IMG/VR virus record: IMGVR_UViG_3300008259_005066
Coordinates: 145,519 to 209,518 of that record
Direction: 5' to 3' (one strand)
Length of the DNA stretch: 64,000 nt
From: a virus
Below the pieces are notes generated by a model. The model had not been told where the DNA came from. It worked only from the letters and a program-made list of their open reading frames with translations, and did no database searches. How positions within the stretch are numbered: the first letter of the stretch is position 1; each line of letters begins with the position of its first letter. Below, in pieces: positions 21,164-29,811 of the stretch. Both the position numbers and the translations under genes were made by a program.

Positions 21164-22492
21164 ATGCCCAGATTAAGCCTTTATCGCCCCAACAGGCAAA
21201 ACGATTACAAGTTTTTGGACCAAACCATAGCCGAAATGTATCAGGTTGGCGGCTTGGACATCTTTGTCCACAAGTATCTGGGCCCGCAACCACATGGCGA
21301 CGATAGCAGTAGCCAAACTGGTGGCACACAAGATGCCACACAACCAGCCTACAGCTATACCAATCCCTTGTTCGTGGAAGATCTGTTGCTGATAGAAAAT
21401 CGCGACAGAAAATACGATCAAGACATCTATATCATGCGCGGTGTTTACAATCAGCAGGATATCGACTTTGATCTCAGCCAGTTTGGCCTGTTCTTGAACA
21501 ATGACACCCTGTTCATCACTTTCCATTATAACGTGATGATCGATACCATGGGTCGCAAACTGATGTCGGGTGACGTGCTAGAATTTCCCAATCTCCGCGA
21601 TTACAACCCACTGAACACAGCACTACCAAAAGCCCTGCCTCGCTACTATGTGATCCAGGATGCGGCATTTGCTTCAGAAGGTTTCAGCCAAACCTGGTTG
21701 CCGCACCTGTGGCGAGTGAAAGCCACGCCCTTGGTTGGTGCGCAAGAATACAACGACATACTGAACAAACCTTTTGCTCAAGACAATATCTGGGATCCGG
21801 GCAACTACTATCCGTCAGGAAGCATAGTGCTCTACGGCGACACCTATTACCGTGCCATACAGAACACTCCGACCAGCACTGAAATAACCAACACTACCTA
21901 CTGGCAAGTCTACACTCCCGAAACCATCCAGGAGTCGATCGGCACACGCAAGAAAGATTACGAACTCAACGACGCCATACTCACACAGGCCGAATACGAA
22001 GTTCCGTTGTCAGGCTACGACACAGTTAAGTTTTACATCGTGCCCACCAACCCAGATGGCACGCCTGCTGATCCTGCTTCCATCCCCACTGCCGATTACA
22101 CAGTGGTCACTGTGGATACCACGCTGACCAATGTCAGCGATGGCAATGTGAGTCCTACTGGTGACGGCTACACATCAGGTTATTTGACCGGTGATGGTAT
22201 CGCACCCAATGGCCTGCCTGTGACACCGGGTATAGCGTTCCCATTGAATCCCAGCCAAGGCGATTATGCCTTGCGCCTGGACTACTTTCCCAATCGCTTG
22301 TTCCGATTCAACGGTGCTCGTTGGGTCAAGATCGAAGACAATGTGCGCACCAATCTCACTCCGGGTCCAGACAACAAGACCATGCGGTCGGGCTTCGTCA
22401 ACAACACCAACACAACACAGACTGCCGATCGTGGACCCATACCACAGCGTCAAGGACTGTCCAATATTCTCAAACCCGAGGCGGATAACTGA
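21164..22492 (+). CDS. 14: Neck protein gp14-like
   Basis: 442 residues from the ATG at 21164; the frame extends further upstream but MPRLSLYRP is the familiar N-terminus and follows the promoter. Key stretches: FLDQTIAEMYQVGGLDIFVH, YLGPQ, LLLIENRDRKYDQDIYIMRG and DFDLSQFGLFLNNDTLFIT, all as in gp14 of T4-like cyanophages. An inserted domain (about 215-260, NYYPSGSIVLYGDTYYRAIQ) resembles a carbohydrate-binding-like module. gp14 joins gp13 at the head-tail junction. The gene is plus-strand, while gp13 is on the minus strand about 2.7 kb away. Its stop overlaps the next ATG. Confidence 0.85.
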   Translation: MPRLSLYRPNRQNDYKFLDQTIAEMYQVGGLDIFVHKYLGPQPHGDDSSSQTGGTQDATQPAYSYTNPLFVEDLLLIENRDRKYDQDIYIMRGVYNQQDIDFDLSQFGLFLNNDTLFITFHYNVMIDTMGRKLMSGDVLEFPNLRDYNPLNTALPKALPRYYVIQDAAFASEGFSQTWLPHLWRVKATPLVGAQEYNDILNKPFAQDNIWDPGNYYPSGSIVLYGDTYYRAIQNTPTSTEITNTTYWQVYTPETIQESIGTRKKDYELNDAILTQAEYEVPLSGYDTVKFYIVPTNPDGTPADPASIPTADYTVVTVDTTLTNVSDGNVSPTGDGYTSGYLTGDGIAPNGLPVTPGIAFPLNPSQGDYALRLDYFPNRLFRFNGARWVKIEDNVRTNLTPGPDNKTMRSGFVNNTNTTQTADRGPIPQRQGLSNILKPEADN

Positions 22493-23880
22493 TGCAACAA
22501 TTCTTCTACGACGAACAGATACGCAGATTCCTGCTACAGTTTACCAGGATGTTTTCCAACTTCCAGTGCGAATATGGGCGTAACGACGAAGGTGTAAAAG
22601 GCCTTATCCGTGTGCCCATCCGTTACGGTGACGCCAGCCGCCAGGCACAGACTGTGCTACAAAACAATTCGGCGTCAACACTGCCATCTACACCGCTGAT
22701 GACATTTTATGTCACTGATCTCGAATATGCACGTGATCGTGTGCAAGAGCCTTACTATGTGGAAAAGACCAATGTGCGCCAACGTTATTGGGACACCGAT
22801 ACACAAAGTTATGAGACCACACAAGGCAATGCGTTTACCATAGAACGCTTGATGCCTGTGCCTTTTAATTTGAAACTGCGATTGGATCTTTGGACTTCCA
22901 ATACCAACCAGAAACTACAGATCTTGGAGCAGATATTGACACTGTTCAATCCTGCGTTGGAAATACAAAGCACAGACAACTTCTTGGATTGGACCAGCCT
23001 TTCGGTATGCGAACTAGAATCGGTGACATGGAGTTCAAGATCCATACCACAAGGCACCGAAGATCCCATAGATATCGCCACGCTACAATTCACACTGCCT
23101 ATCTGGATATCACCGCCGGCCAAGGTCAAGAAACTGGGCGTGGTGCAGAAAATCGTAGCGTCAATATTTGACTCCAATGGCGACGCCATAGAAGCCATAA
23201 CCAACAATGATCTGCTGTTGGGAACAAGGCAGAAATTCACGCCCTACAACTATCAGGTGCTATTGATAGGCAATCAACTGCAGGTATTACAACCATCAGC
23301 AGTGGTGCCGGGCAAAGGCACTATCAATCCTGACAGTTCGCCACCATCCAATGTGTTTTGGCATGCTGTGGTCAATGAGTTTGGTGACTTGCAGAATGGC
23401 ATCAGTCAAGTAAGGCTTGACAATCCGTTTGATGGCACTATAATAGTGGGAACAGTGGCCTATCACCCATCGGACGATAGATTCCTTTTGTTTACCATAG
23501 ATGAAGATACCATACCTACAAATACATTGGACCCTGTGAACGCCATCATCGATCCCCAACGCAAAGGCCCTGAGGCAGGATTGCCTGCTGCCGCTGCCGG
23601 ACAGCGATATCTCTTGGTCAATGATACCGGAGCCGCCGACTATGGCAGTGGTGCACCCGCATGGACTGGCGTCAATGGAGAGATATTGCATGCCGACGCC
23701 AACGACATCATAGAATATGACGGTGAAAAATGGAACATAGCATTCAAGAGCGATCAACTCACAGATGTGCAATATGTCACAAACATAACCACCAATATAC
23801 AGTATCGCTGGGCAGCCGGAGAGTGGTTAAAGAGTTATGAAGGACTGTATCCGTCAGGCGAATGGAGTCTAGTGCTTTGA
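22492..23880 (+). CDS. 15: Proximal tail completion / sheath stabiliser gp15-like
   Basis: 462 residues. MQQFFYDEQIRRFLLQFTRM, then GLIRVPIRYGDASRQAQ and PLMTFYVTDLEYARDRVQEP, and MPVPFNLKLRLDLWTSNTNQ are typical of gp15-like tail terminators, which cap the sheath and connect to the neck. The first 240 residues carry this domain; the C-terminal half (LLIGNQLQVLQPSAV onwards) is an added beta region ending RWAAGEWLKSYEGLYPSGEW. It is translated directly after gp14 (TGATG overlap). The order gp14-gp15 matches T4. Confidence 0.8.
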   Translation: MQQFFYDEQIRRFLLQFTRMFSNFQCEYGRNDEGVKGLIRVPIRYGDASRQAQTVLQNNSASTLPSTPLMTFYVTDLEYARDRVQEPYYVEKTNVRQRYWDTDTQSYETTQGNAFTIERLMPVPFNLKLRLDLWTSNTNQKLQILEQILTLFNPALEIQSTDNFLDWTSLSVCELESVTWSSRSIPQGTEDPIDIATLQFTLPIWISPPAKVKKLGVVQKIVASIFDSNGDAIEAITNNDLLLGTRQKFTPYNYQVLLIGNQLQVLQPSAVVPGKGTINPDSSPPSNVFWHAVVNEFGDLQNGISQVRLDNPFDGTIIVGTVAYHPSDDRFLLFTIDEDTIPTNTLDPVNAIIDPQRKGPEAGLPAAAAGQRYLLVNDTGAADYGSGAPAWTGVNGEILHADANDIIEYDGEKWNIAFKSDQLTDVQYVTNITTNIQYRWAAGEWLKSYEGLYPSGEWSLVL

Positions 23881-24302
23881 ATGCAGTGGGTGTTTGGTTC
23901 TATTCCGTATCAACCGATCGTTATCTCTATCTCTTAAGGAATGACGATCGTAACCCCGGAACTTGGGGATTGCCTGGTGGCAAAGCCCTGGCCAACGAAA
24001 CCTTGATAGAAACCATACGCAGAGAATGCATTGAAGAACTGGGTTCGTGGCCCCAGGAGATCCGATTGGTGCCTATAGAAAAATTCACTAGCCCTGATGG
24101 CAAGTTCCATTATCATACGTTTTTCTGTAGCGTTGCAAAAGAATTTGTGCCTGAACTAAACGAAGAACATCAAGGTTATGCCTGGATTGATTCGCATACT
24201 TGGCCTAGGCCGTTGCATCCGGGCCTATGGTCGACAGTGAACTTTGATGAAGTCAAACAAAAAATGACACAGGTGCAACGCCTGCATCACACATCACAGT
24301 AA
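23862..24302 (+). CDS. Nudix hydrolase
   Basis: 146 residues with a full Nudix box: GKALANETLIETIRRECIEELG fits Gx5Ex7REUxEExGU (about residues 40-61), the metal-binding site for cleaving nucleoside diphosphate-X compounds. WGLPGG precedes it. T4 NudE hydrolyses dinucleoside polyphosphates and ADP-ribose; the substrate here is unknown. The start overlaps the gp15 end by 19 nt, so it is probably coupled. The 3' end converges with the minus-strand gene below with a 16-nt overlap. Confidence 0.9.
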   Translation: MESSALNAVGVWFYSVSTDRYLYLLRNDDRNPGTWGLPGGKALANETLIETIRRECIEELGSWPQEIRLVPIEKFTSPDGKFHYHTFFCSVAKEFVPELNEEHQGYAWIDSHTWPRPLHPGLWSTVNFDEVKQKMTQVQRLHHTSQ

Positions 24303-24958
24303 GTGATGAATCTGCGATAGTCCCACACGTCAACGTTGGCAAAATTGCGCCATGAATTGGGCGGCGGAGCGCCGTCGGTAACAAGATAAAATTTCACACC
24401 CGGATATGCACGGAACACATGAGGCATGTCAGCTGTGCTTTGTGTGTCAATCACACAGTGAGGATTGATGCCATCCACACCAATTATGAATACTTCTTGG
24501 TGACCATCAAAGGCAGCGATGTAGGCAGCTCGGGCACCTGGACTCAGTCTCACGGCATAAGGCACAGGATACAGTTGTTCAGGAAAACGCAAACAGTTGC
24601 GAGTGCTGGAATACACCACTGTGTTGGTAGTGTAATTTTTGGCTACCATGTCAGATAATTCTTTGACATTGGTCTCTATATAAAAGTCGCAACGTATCTT
24701 GCGCCACACTCCATCACAACCATAGGTCTGCAATTTCTTCTGCCCTAACAGACCACCTTTGTGATTTTCTAACACACGGACCACGTCTTCTCTGGCCGTT
24801 TCATCTTGTCCAATCACAGCGGCCCTGCCAGATATGTGTTGATTGGAAATAGAGTTAGGAACGAATTCTCTATTTTGTATTTTCATTCCACCTTTGTAAG
24901 TGGTATCTGTGATGATGAATTCACCATCATAATGTTCGCGAAAACGTGCTGTTATCAT
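24287..24958 (-). CDS. Unknown protein, weakly like the NGRSR/MptE-type proteins
   Basis: 223 residues. RNCLRFPEQLYPVPYAVRLS then GARAAYIAAFDGHQEVFIIG resembles the SSGPNAVALACLDGYHCIYLLGFD region of the protein at 39866-40453: a small-molecule-binding alpha/beta core ending in a hydrophobic strand and GxD. The C-terminus has YLVTDGAPPPNSWRN. Both members sit at the edges of the fibre cluster. A sugar- or nucleotide-related transfer role on fibres is a guess. It overlaps the upstream fibre gene by 4 nt. Confidence 0.55.
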   Translation of the reverse strand: MITARFREHYDGEFIITDTTYKGGMKIQNREFVPNSISNQHISGRAAVIGQDETAREDVVRVLENHKGGLLGQKKLQTYGCDGVWRKIRCDFYIETNVKELSDMVAKNYTTNTVVYSSTRNCLRFPEQLYPVPYAVRLSPGARAAYIAAFDGHQEVFIIGVDGINPHCVIDTQSTADMPHVFRAYPGVKFYLVTDGAPPPNSWRNFANVDVWDYRRFITYCDV

Positions 24959-25623
24959 AATCTTCCCACCATTATTTCAATGGTGCCCTCTTCAGTTGAC
25001 TGATGATTGTCCAGTGCTTTGCCTAATACTACGCCCGGAGTATATTGGGTCACTGGCAAGGCCATGGCCACACCCGGAGTGTCGCTGGAACACAACAAAT
25101 CACCTTTGGAAATCTGTCCTTTGACCCGACAAGGGACCCGCCCAATCAGGGCCACTGGTGCTACAAATTCACCTTCCAATCCGCGATTCATCAGCACGCC
25201 AGGATTTTCAGACACAGTGCCGGCGATAGACGACTGGCATGCTTGTGTGCTTTGTGTGACTTCTTGATCTCCGCCTATGACCAAAACTGTGCCCACAGGA
25301 TATTCTGCGTCAGCTAGATATCTTTCAGCCACGTCAGCGTATTGTGCTGATGTGGCTTTAACAAATGCAGTATTAAAATATGCTGTAGCGTTTCCTATGT
25401 TACCCACACCGTTACTGCTGGCATTTTCAAAGCCATTGATAAAACTCTTGTTTGACATTGACTGCACAGCGTTAGCACCTATCAATTGATAACCACCTGG
25501 GTGTGAACCATCATGCACACGGATCACTTCTAAATCAGTGTCAATGCTTAACTCGCCGGCAGAACCAGTGAATGAGTTATTTTGTGCTGTGGTTCCCCTG
25601 CGGAACTGTAAAACGGTTGGCAT
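24955..25623 (-). CDS. Tail fibre protein with tropism-determinant-like N-terminus and SAQYAD C-terminal domain
   Basis: 222 residues. It begins MPTVLQFRRGTTAQNNSFTG with AGELSIDTD, the N-terminal pattern of phage fibre attachment domains related to the major tropism determinant. After GVGNIGNATAYFNTAFVKATSAQYADVAERYL comes a compact domain (GTVLVIGGDQEVTQS, GRVPCRVKGQISKGD, PGVVLGKALDN, ending MVGRL). The same C-terminal domain ends the proteins at 29812 and 33416. It is the smallest fibre of the set. AGGAG precedes the start and a CCTAAATA promoter lies further up. Confidence 0.75.
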   Translation of the reverse strand: MPTVLQFRRGTTAQNNSFTGSAGELSIDTDLEVIRVHDGSHPGGYQLIGANAVQSMSNKSFINGFENASSNGVGNIGNATAYFNTAFVKATSAQYADVAERYLADAEYPVGTVLVIGGDQEVTQSTQACQSSIAGTVSENPGVLMNRGLEGEFVAPVALIGRVPCRVKGQISKGDLLCSSDTPGVAMALPVTQYTPGVVLGKALDNHQSTEEGTIEIMVGRL

Positions 25624-25645
25624 TGAATTCTCCTGTTTCTTTATT

Positions 25646-25653
25646 TATTTAGG
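25646..25653 (-). promoter_or_regulatory. Late promoter CCTAAATA (with ATAAATA beside it)
   Basis: CCTAAATAAATA on the minus strand contains two overlapping octamer matches. It overlaps the stop of the 1,361-residue fibre gene and is followed by a leader with AGGAG to 25623. Confidence 0.55.
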
Positions 25654-28600
25654 TTAACACACCAAGATCCACACCCTCTAGCACTTCGCCCACTGGGTCC
25701 ATCATGCTGTAAACTTCGCCCAAGTTCACACCAAACGGATCCGTGGCTGATGATTCAAACGGTGCTTCCTGCACAGTCTGGACGAAATTGTAGCTGAGGT
25801 CAAAATTACCCGTGGAGCCAGGCACCGGTTGCACCGTGGAGTTAGGATACTGGGTAGCACCACCACCTCCACCACCGCCACTCTGATCTTCCCATGTAAG
25901 TCCACCAGCACCATTGGTAGTGAGAACTTGGGCGGCATTGCCATACCCACTAGGAAATATATAGGTAAAATTTCCGGTCAGTGTAGCCGGTGATCGGAGT
26001 CCTATATAGTTGCTGTTGTCACTGTCGTTGAGGAACAGTATACCGCGATTTTGTATTTCAACGTTGGACGACGCTTTGATCAGAGCGCCAGTGACGTTGC
26101 CTGTGGCCACTAATTGTCCTGTGGTAACAAGATTACCACCAGTGATGTTACCCGTGGCGTCAACGCGACCTGCTGTAGTGATATTTCCACCTGACACATT
26201 GCCAGTGGCAATTACTTGACTTCCTGTTGTTAAATTACCGCCTGTGACATTGCCTGTCACATCTAAACTTGTAAGTGTGCCTAGAGATGTGATATTGGGC
26301 TGTGCGGCCGTGTTCAACGTTCCTGTGAGCGTGGTTGCAACTATGGTAGAAGCACCTAGATTACCAACGTTGGCGTTACCGGTGACAGACAACACTCCGG
26401 ATGTTATGAGGTTGCCGCCTGTGATGTTGCCCGTGGCCACTACCTGTGCACCGGTAGTAAGATTGCCACCAGTGACATTTCCAGACGCTGTCAAACTGGT
26501 CAATGTTCCTAGAGAACTTATATTAGGTTGTGCTGCCGTGGTCAGTGTGCCGGTTATCAGCGTTCCACTTAGGTTGCCGCTGGTAATGTTTCCAGTGACC
26601 CCTAATGATGTTAACGTGCCAACCGAAGTAATGTTGGGTTGTGCCGCTGTTGTTACTGTGCCTGCTGTGGTGGCTGCGCCTGTCAAGTCACCCACGAATG
26701 TGGTCGAGGTCACACTGGTCAGGCCAGCCACGGTGGTCACTGTGGCGCCCAGTGTGAGTGCTGTTGATCCCAGTGTGACAGCGGCATTGGCCAATCTTGC
26801 CTGTGCCAAGGTGCCACTTGAAATATTGTCAGCACTGATACTGGAGACGTTGGCGCCTGATCCATTGAGTGTGCCCACGAAGTTGCCACTGGTGACATTG
26901 CCTGTGACGGCCAAATTTGTGAGTGTGCCAACTGAGGTAATGTTGGTTTGTGCGGCTGTGCTTATGGTTCCTGTCAGTGTAGTTGCTGTGACTGTGGTAG
27001 CTCCAAGATTGCCCACGTTGGCATTGCCAGTGGCAGATATTGTTGCGGATTCAAGCCCACCAACTATGAGATTACCATAGTTGTTTACTGTGACAACATC
27101 ATTTGATACTGATACATTGGTGGCTGCTATGAGTTTACCTGCTGAGTTATCATAGCCCATGAAAGCGGCCTGTTCTGTGGTAGTGTAATACCAAAGTTCC
27201 TGGCCTCGATCTTTGCCGTCGTTGCTGGTCAGCGGTGTGTTGTTAGCGCCACGACCTAACCCAATGATTGGATCAACTACGTTAAGATTGGTGACGTTGA
27301 CGGAAATAATATTGCCACTCACAGTAAGATTTCCTGCTATTGTGACGTTGTCGCTGGCAGTAAGTGTTCCTGTTGACACTGTGCCTGTAGTGACCAAATT
27401 GCCACCCGAGACATTACCGGTGGCAGTTAAACTTGTCAGTGTACCAACGGATGTAACATTGGGTTGTGCGGCTGTTTCTAGAGTACCAGTAACAGTAGTG
27501 AATGCACCCCGTGTTCCGGAAATATTACCAGAACCCACGTTTCCAGTCACGCTCAACGAATCAAGTGTTCCCACTGATGTGATATTTGTTTGTGCGGCAG
27601 TGGTCAGCGTGCCAATGATATTGGTACCAATGAGATTACCACCAGTGACGTTGCCTGTTGCTGTGACTTGCCCTGCGGTAACGATATTGCCGCCGGTGAC
27701 GTTGCCAGTGGCTGTGATTGTTGTTCCTGCTGATACCAGCCCTGCAGTAACAAGATTGCCACCTGTGATGTTGCCGGTGGCGTCAACACGACCTGCTGTG
27801 ACGAGATTGCCACCTGTGACATTGCCAGTAGCTACTACCAATCCTGCTGTGCCAAGATTGCCCACGTTGGCATTGCCGGTAGCATTGAGTGTACCGGTGA
27901 TGTTAGCACCTGTTGTGGTGGCTACAAGCACTATGGAAGAATTTGGAGCCAACGCGATATTGGCAGCAGATGTGGTATTGATTTGTAGTGAAGTTCCAGA
28001 ATCAAAGATGTTACCACTGAGTAAAAGATTGGCACCCGACACATTGCCGGTGATATTGGCATTGCCAGACACGCTTAAAGAATTAGCTATAGAAACAATG
28101 GCATTGGCCAAAAATGACACAGTGCCGTTACCTGCTACTGGACCAACACTAATGTTAGTTGTAGATCCTGCCGCCCCGAGTGTTCCAATACTAATGGTCT
28201 TGGTTGACCCAGATGCAGTGACTCCGTTGCCAATGGCAATAGTTTGAGTTGCAGTGCTACGGCCAATGGCAATTGCACCAGTGGCTGAGGTGCCACCAAT
28301 GGTCAAAGGACCACTGGTCTGGCCGGTCATTATATTGAGTGTGCCACTGGTTATGGTAGTGAATAAACTGGTGGTGCCGGTGGTAGTTGTAGTTGCCACA
28401 TTAGGCGTAGACATTGATGTAGCATGGCTGGCTAACGCAACAGTCAAAATATTAGTGCTGGGATTGAAAGTTAGGCCTGTATCATCAGCGAATAGTGATC
28501 TATAACCACCAGCTGAGCCACTTGGACTTACATAAGGTAAATTGTAGGTTACGTTGTCATCTGGAGATTCTGTAACAAATATAAAGTTTGCGACATTGGC

Positions 28601-29734
28601 CGTGCCTGCAAGATTTCCAATAAAGTTAGGAGCTGTGATATTGCCAGTGGCATTGATGGTGCCAGTGACATTGGCGCCTGTGGTTGTTGCGACTACTACG
28701 TTTGTTCCATTTGGAGCAAGTGTAACATTACCACTTGATCCAGTGATCAAGAACAATGCACCTGTATCAACAATATTACCAGATAGATTTATATTGCCAC
28801 CGGTTATGTTGCCAGTGGCTGTGATCTGCCCTGCTGTGCCAAGATTGCCCACGTTGGCATTGCCAGAAACGGTAATAGCAGTTAAGTTAGCATTGGTAGC
28901 ACCCAGGTTACCAACGTTGGCATTGCCCGTCGCTGACAGCACGCCACTGGTTATAAGGTTACCGCCGGTGATATTGCCCGTGGCCACAACAGTATTGGCA
29001 TTGACTTCTGGAGAAGCTCCTGATAATACAGTCGTGCCGCCAGCAGGATTGGTAATGATAACTGCTGTGGCATTGGCAGAGATTTGTGCGTTGCCAAGAT
29101 AGATAGTGGAGTTGGCTAGATAGATATCTTTCCATCGGCTAGTAGTTGTACCTAGATCGTAAGTGACATTGGCCCCAGGTAATACGCTACCATAAAAAGT
29201 TGGACTGTCATTGACTGCAAATGTTATAGTATCTGTTGTAGCATTGCCTGTGATTACAATGTTATTGCCAGTTGAGAATGTAACTGTGTCGCCCACAATG
29301 TCTGCCAGTACCGCAGTGCCATTGGCATAGATGTTGCCAAACGCGAATGCAGAGTTCTGTTCAAAGGTCAGTGCAGTGACGCCAATGGTGATGGGATCGT
29401 TTGTGGTCAGTTTCCACTGGGTGTCTTTATAGGTCACACCTTCGGTGACCATGACGATGGTTCCAGCATTGAGTTCGCCGGACTCGTTGGTATCTACTGA
29501 TCTAATCCAAGTGCCATTTGATCCTGTGCCCAACACTGATACCTGATAAACACCGTTTTGGCTACCAGTGGATTGGCCGGCTACTAGGATTCTGCTACCT
29601 ATGCTCAAACTCACACCATCCACTGTGCTGGGCGCACCGCCTGCCAGTGTGACGTCGGTCAGCGTGATCACGCGGACCGCTTGTTTGTAGTCTATGTCAA
29701 ATATCTGATAGGCGCGAGGTTTAGTTAATCCCAT
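25649..29734 (-). CDS. Very long GNVTGGN-repeat tail fibre
   Basis: 1,361 residues. The first 140 residues (MGLTKPRAYQIFDIDYKQAV, then a GSRILVAGQSTGSQNGVYQV module) form a beta domain seen in phage fibres. Most of the rest is a quasi-repeat of ATGNVTGGNLVT, GNANVGNLG and TAAQPNITSVGTLTSL units, expected to fold as a long beta-helical or triple-stranded shaft. A module near residue 830-880 (DPIIGLGRGANNTPLTSNDG, RGQELWYYTT) recurs in the paralogues. The C-terminus has a Gly run (GGGGGG) and LSYNFVQTVQEAP, and unlike the other long fibres lacks the SAQYAD domain. A host-binding role is inferred. Start at 29734 after a CATAAATA promoter. Confidence 0.8.
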   Translation of the reverse strand: MGLTKPRAYQIFDIDYKQAVRVITLTDVTLAGGAPSTVDGVSLSIGSRILVAGQSTGSQNGVYQVSVLGTGSNGTWIRSVDTNESGELNAGTIVMVTEGVTYKDTQWKLTTNDPITIGVTALTFEQNSAFAFGNIYANGTAVLADIVGDTVTFSTGNNIVITGNATTDTITFAVNDSPTFYGSVLPGANVTYDLGTTTSRWKDIYLANSTIYLGNAQISANATAVIITNPAGGTTVLSGASPEVNANTVVATGNITGGNLITSGVLSATGNANVGNLGATNANLTAITVSGNANVGNLGTAGQITATGNITGGNINLSGNIVDTGALFLITGSSGNVTLAPNGTNVVVATTTGANVTGTINATGNITAPNFIGNLAGTANVANFIFVTESPDDNVTYNLPYVSPSGSAGGYRSLFADDTGLTFNPSTNILTVALASHATSMSTPNVATTTTTGTTSLFTTITSGTLNIMTGQTSGPLTIGGTSATGAIAIGRSTATQTIAIGNGVTASGSTKTISIGTLGAAGSTTNISVGPVAGNGTVSFLANAIVSIANSLSVSGNANITGNVSGANLLLSGNIFDSGTSLQINTTSAANIALAPNSSIVLVATTTGANITGTLNATGNANVGNLGTAGLVVATGNVTGGNLVTAGRVDATGNITGGNLVTAGLVSAGTTITATGNVTGGNIVTAGQVTATGNVTGGNLIGTNIIGTLTTAAQTNITSVGTLDSLSVTGNVGSGNISGTRGAFTTVTGTLETAAQPNVTSVGTLTSLTATGNVSGGNLVTTGTVSTGTLTASDNVTIAGNLTVSGNIISVNVTNLNVVDPIIGLGRGANNTPLTSNDGKDRGQELWYYTTTEQAAFMGYDNSAGKLIAATNVSVSNDVVTVNNYGNLIVGGLESATISATGNANVGNLGATTVTATTLTGTISTAAQTNITSVGTLTNLAVTGNVTSGNFVGTLNGSGANVSSISADNISSGTLAQARLANAAVTLGSTALTLGATVTTVAGLTSVTSTTFVGDLTGAATTAGTVTTAAQPNITSVGTLTSLGVTGNITSGNLSGTLITGTLTTAAQPNISSLGTLTSLTASGNVTGGNLTTGAQVVATGNITGGNLITSGVLSVTGNANVGNLGASTIVATTLTGTLNTAAQPNITSLGTLTSLDVTGNVTGGNLTTGSQVIATGNVSGGNITTAGRVDATGNITGGNLVTTGQLVATGNVTGALIKASSNVEIQNRGILFLNDSDNSNYIGLRSPATLTGNFTYIFPSGYGNAAQVLTTNGAGGLTWEDQSGGGGGGGATQYPNSTVQPVPGSTGNFDLSYNFVQTVQEAPFESSATDPFGVNLGEVYSMMDPVGEVLEGVDLGVLT

Positions 29735-29753
29735 GTTTTACCCAGGTTTGATA

Positions 29754-29761
29754 TATTTATG
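29754..29761 (-). promoter_or_regulatory. Late promoter CATAAATA
   Basis: CATAAATA with a 19-nt leader to the ATG at 29734. The only purine-rich site is a weak CTGGGTAA. Confidence 0.55.
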
Positions 29762-29766
29762 GAAAA

Positions 29767-29793
29767 AAATAGGGCCAACCAGTGGCCCTATTT
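29767..29793 (-). terminator. Intrinsic terminator between fibre genes
   Basis: Perfect 10-bp stem AAATAGGGCC/GGCCCTATTT with a 7-nt loop; A- and T-rich flanks let it act in both directions. It ends the 1,181-residue fibre transcript just before the next late promoter. Confidence 0.85.
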
Positions 29794-29811
29794 TTGGTAA
29801 GTTTGCGCAGA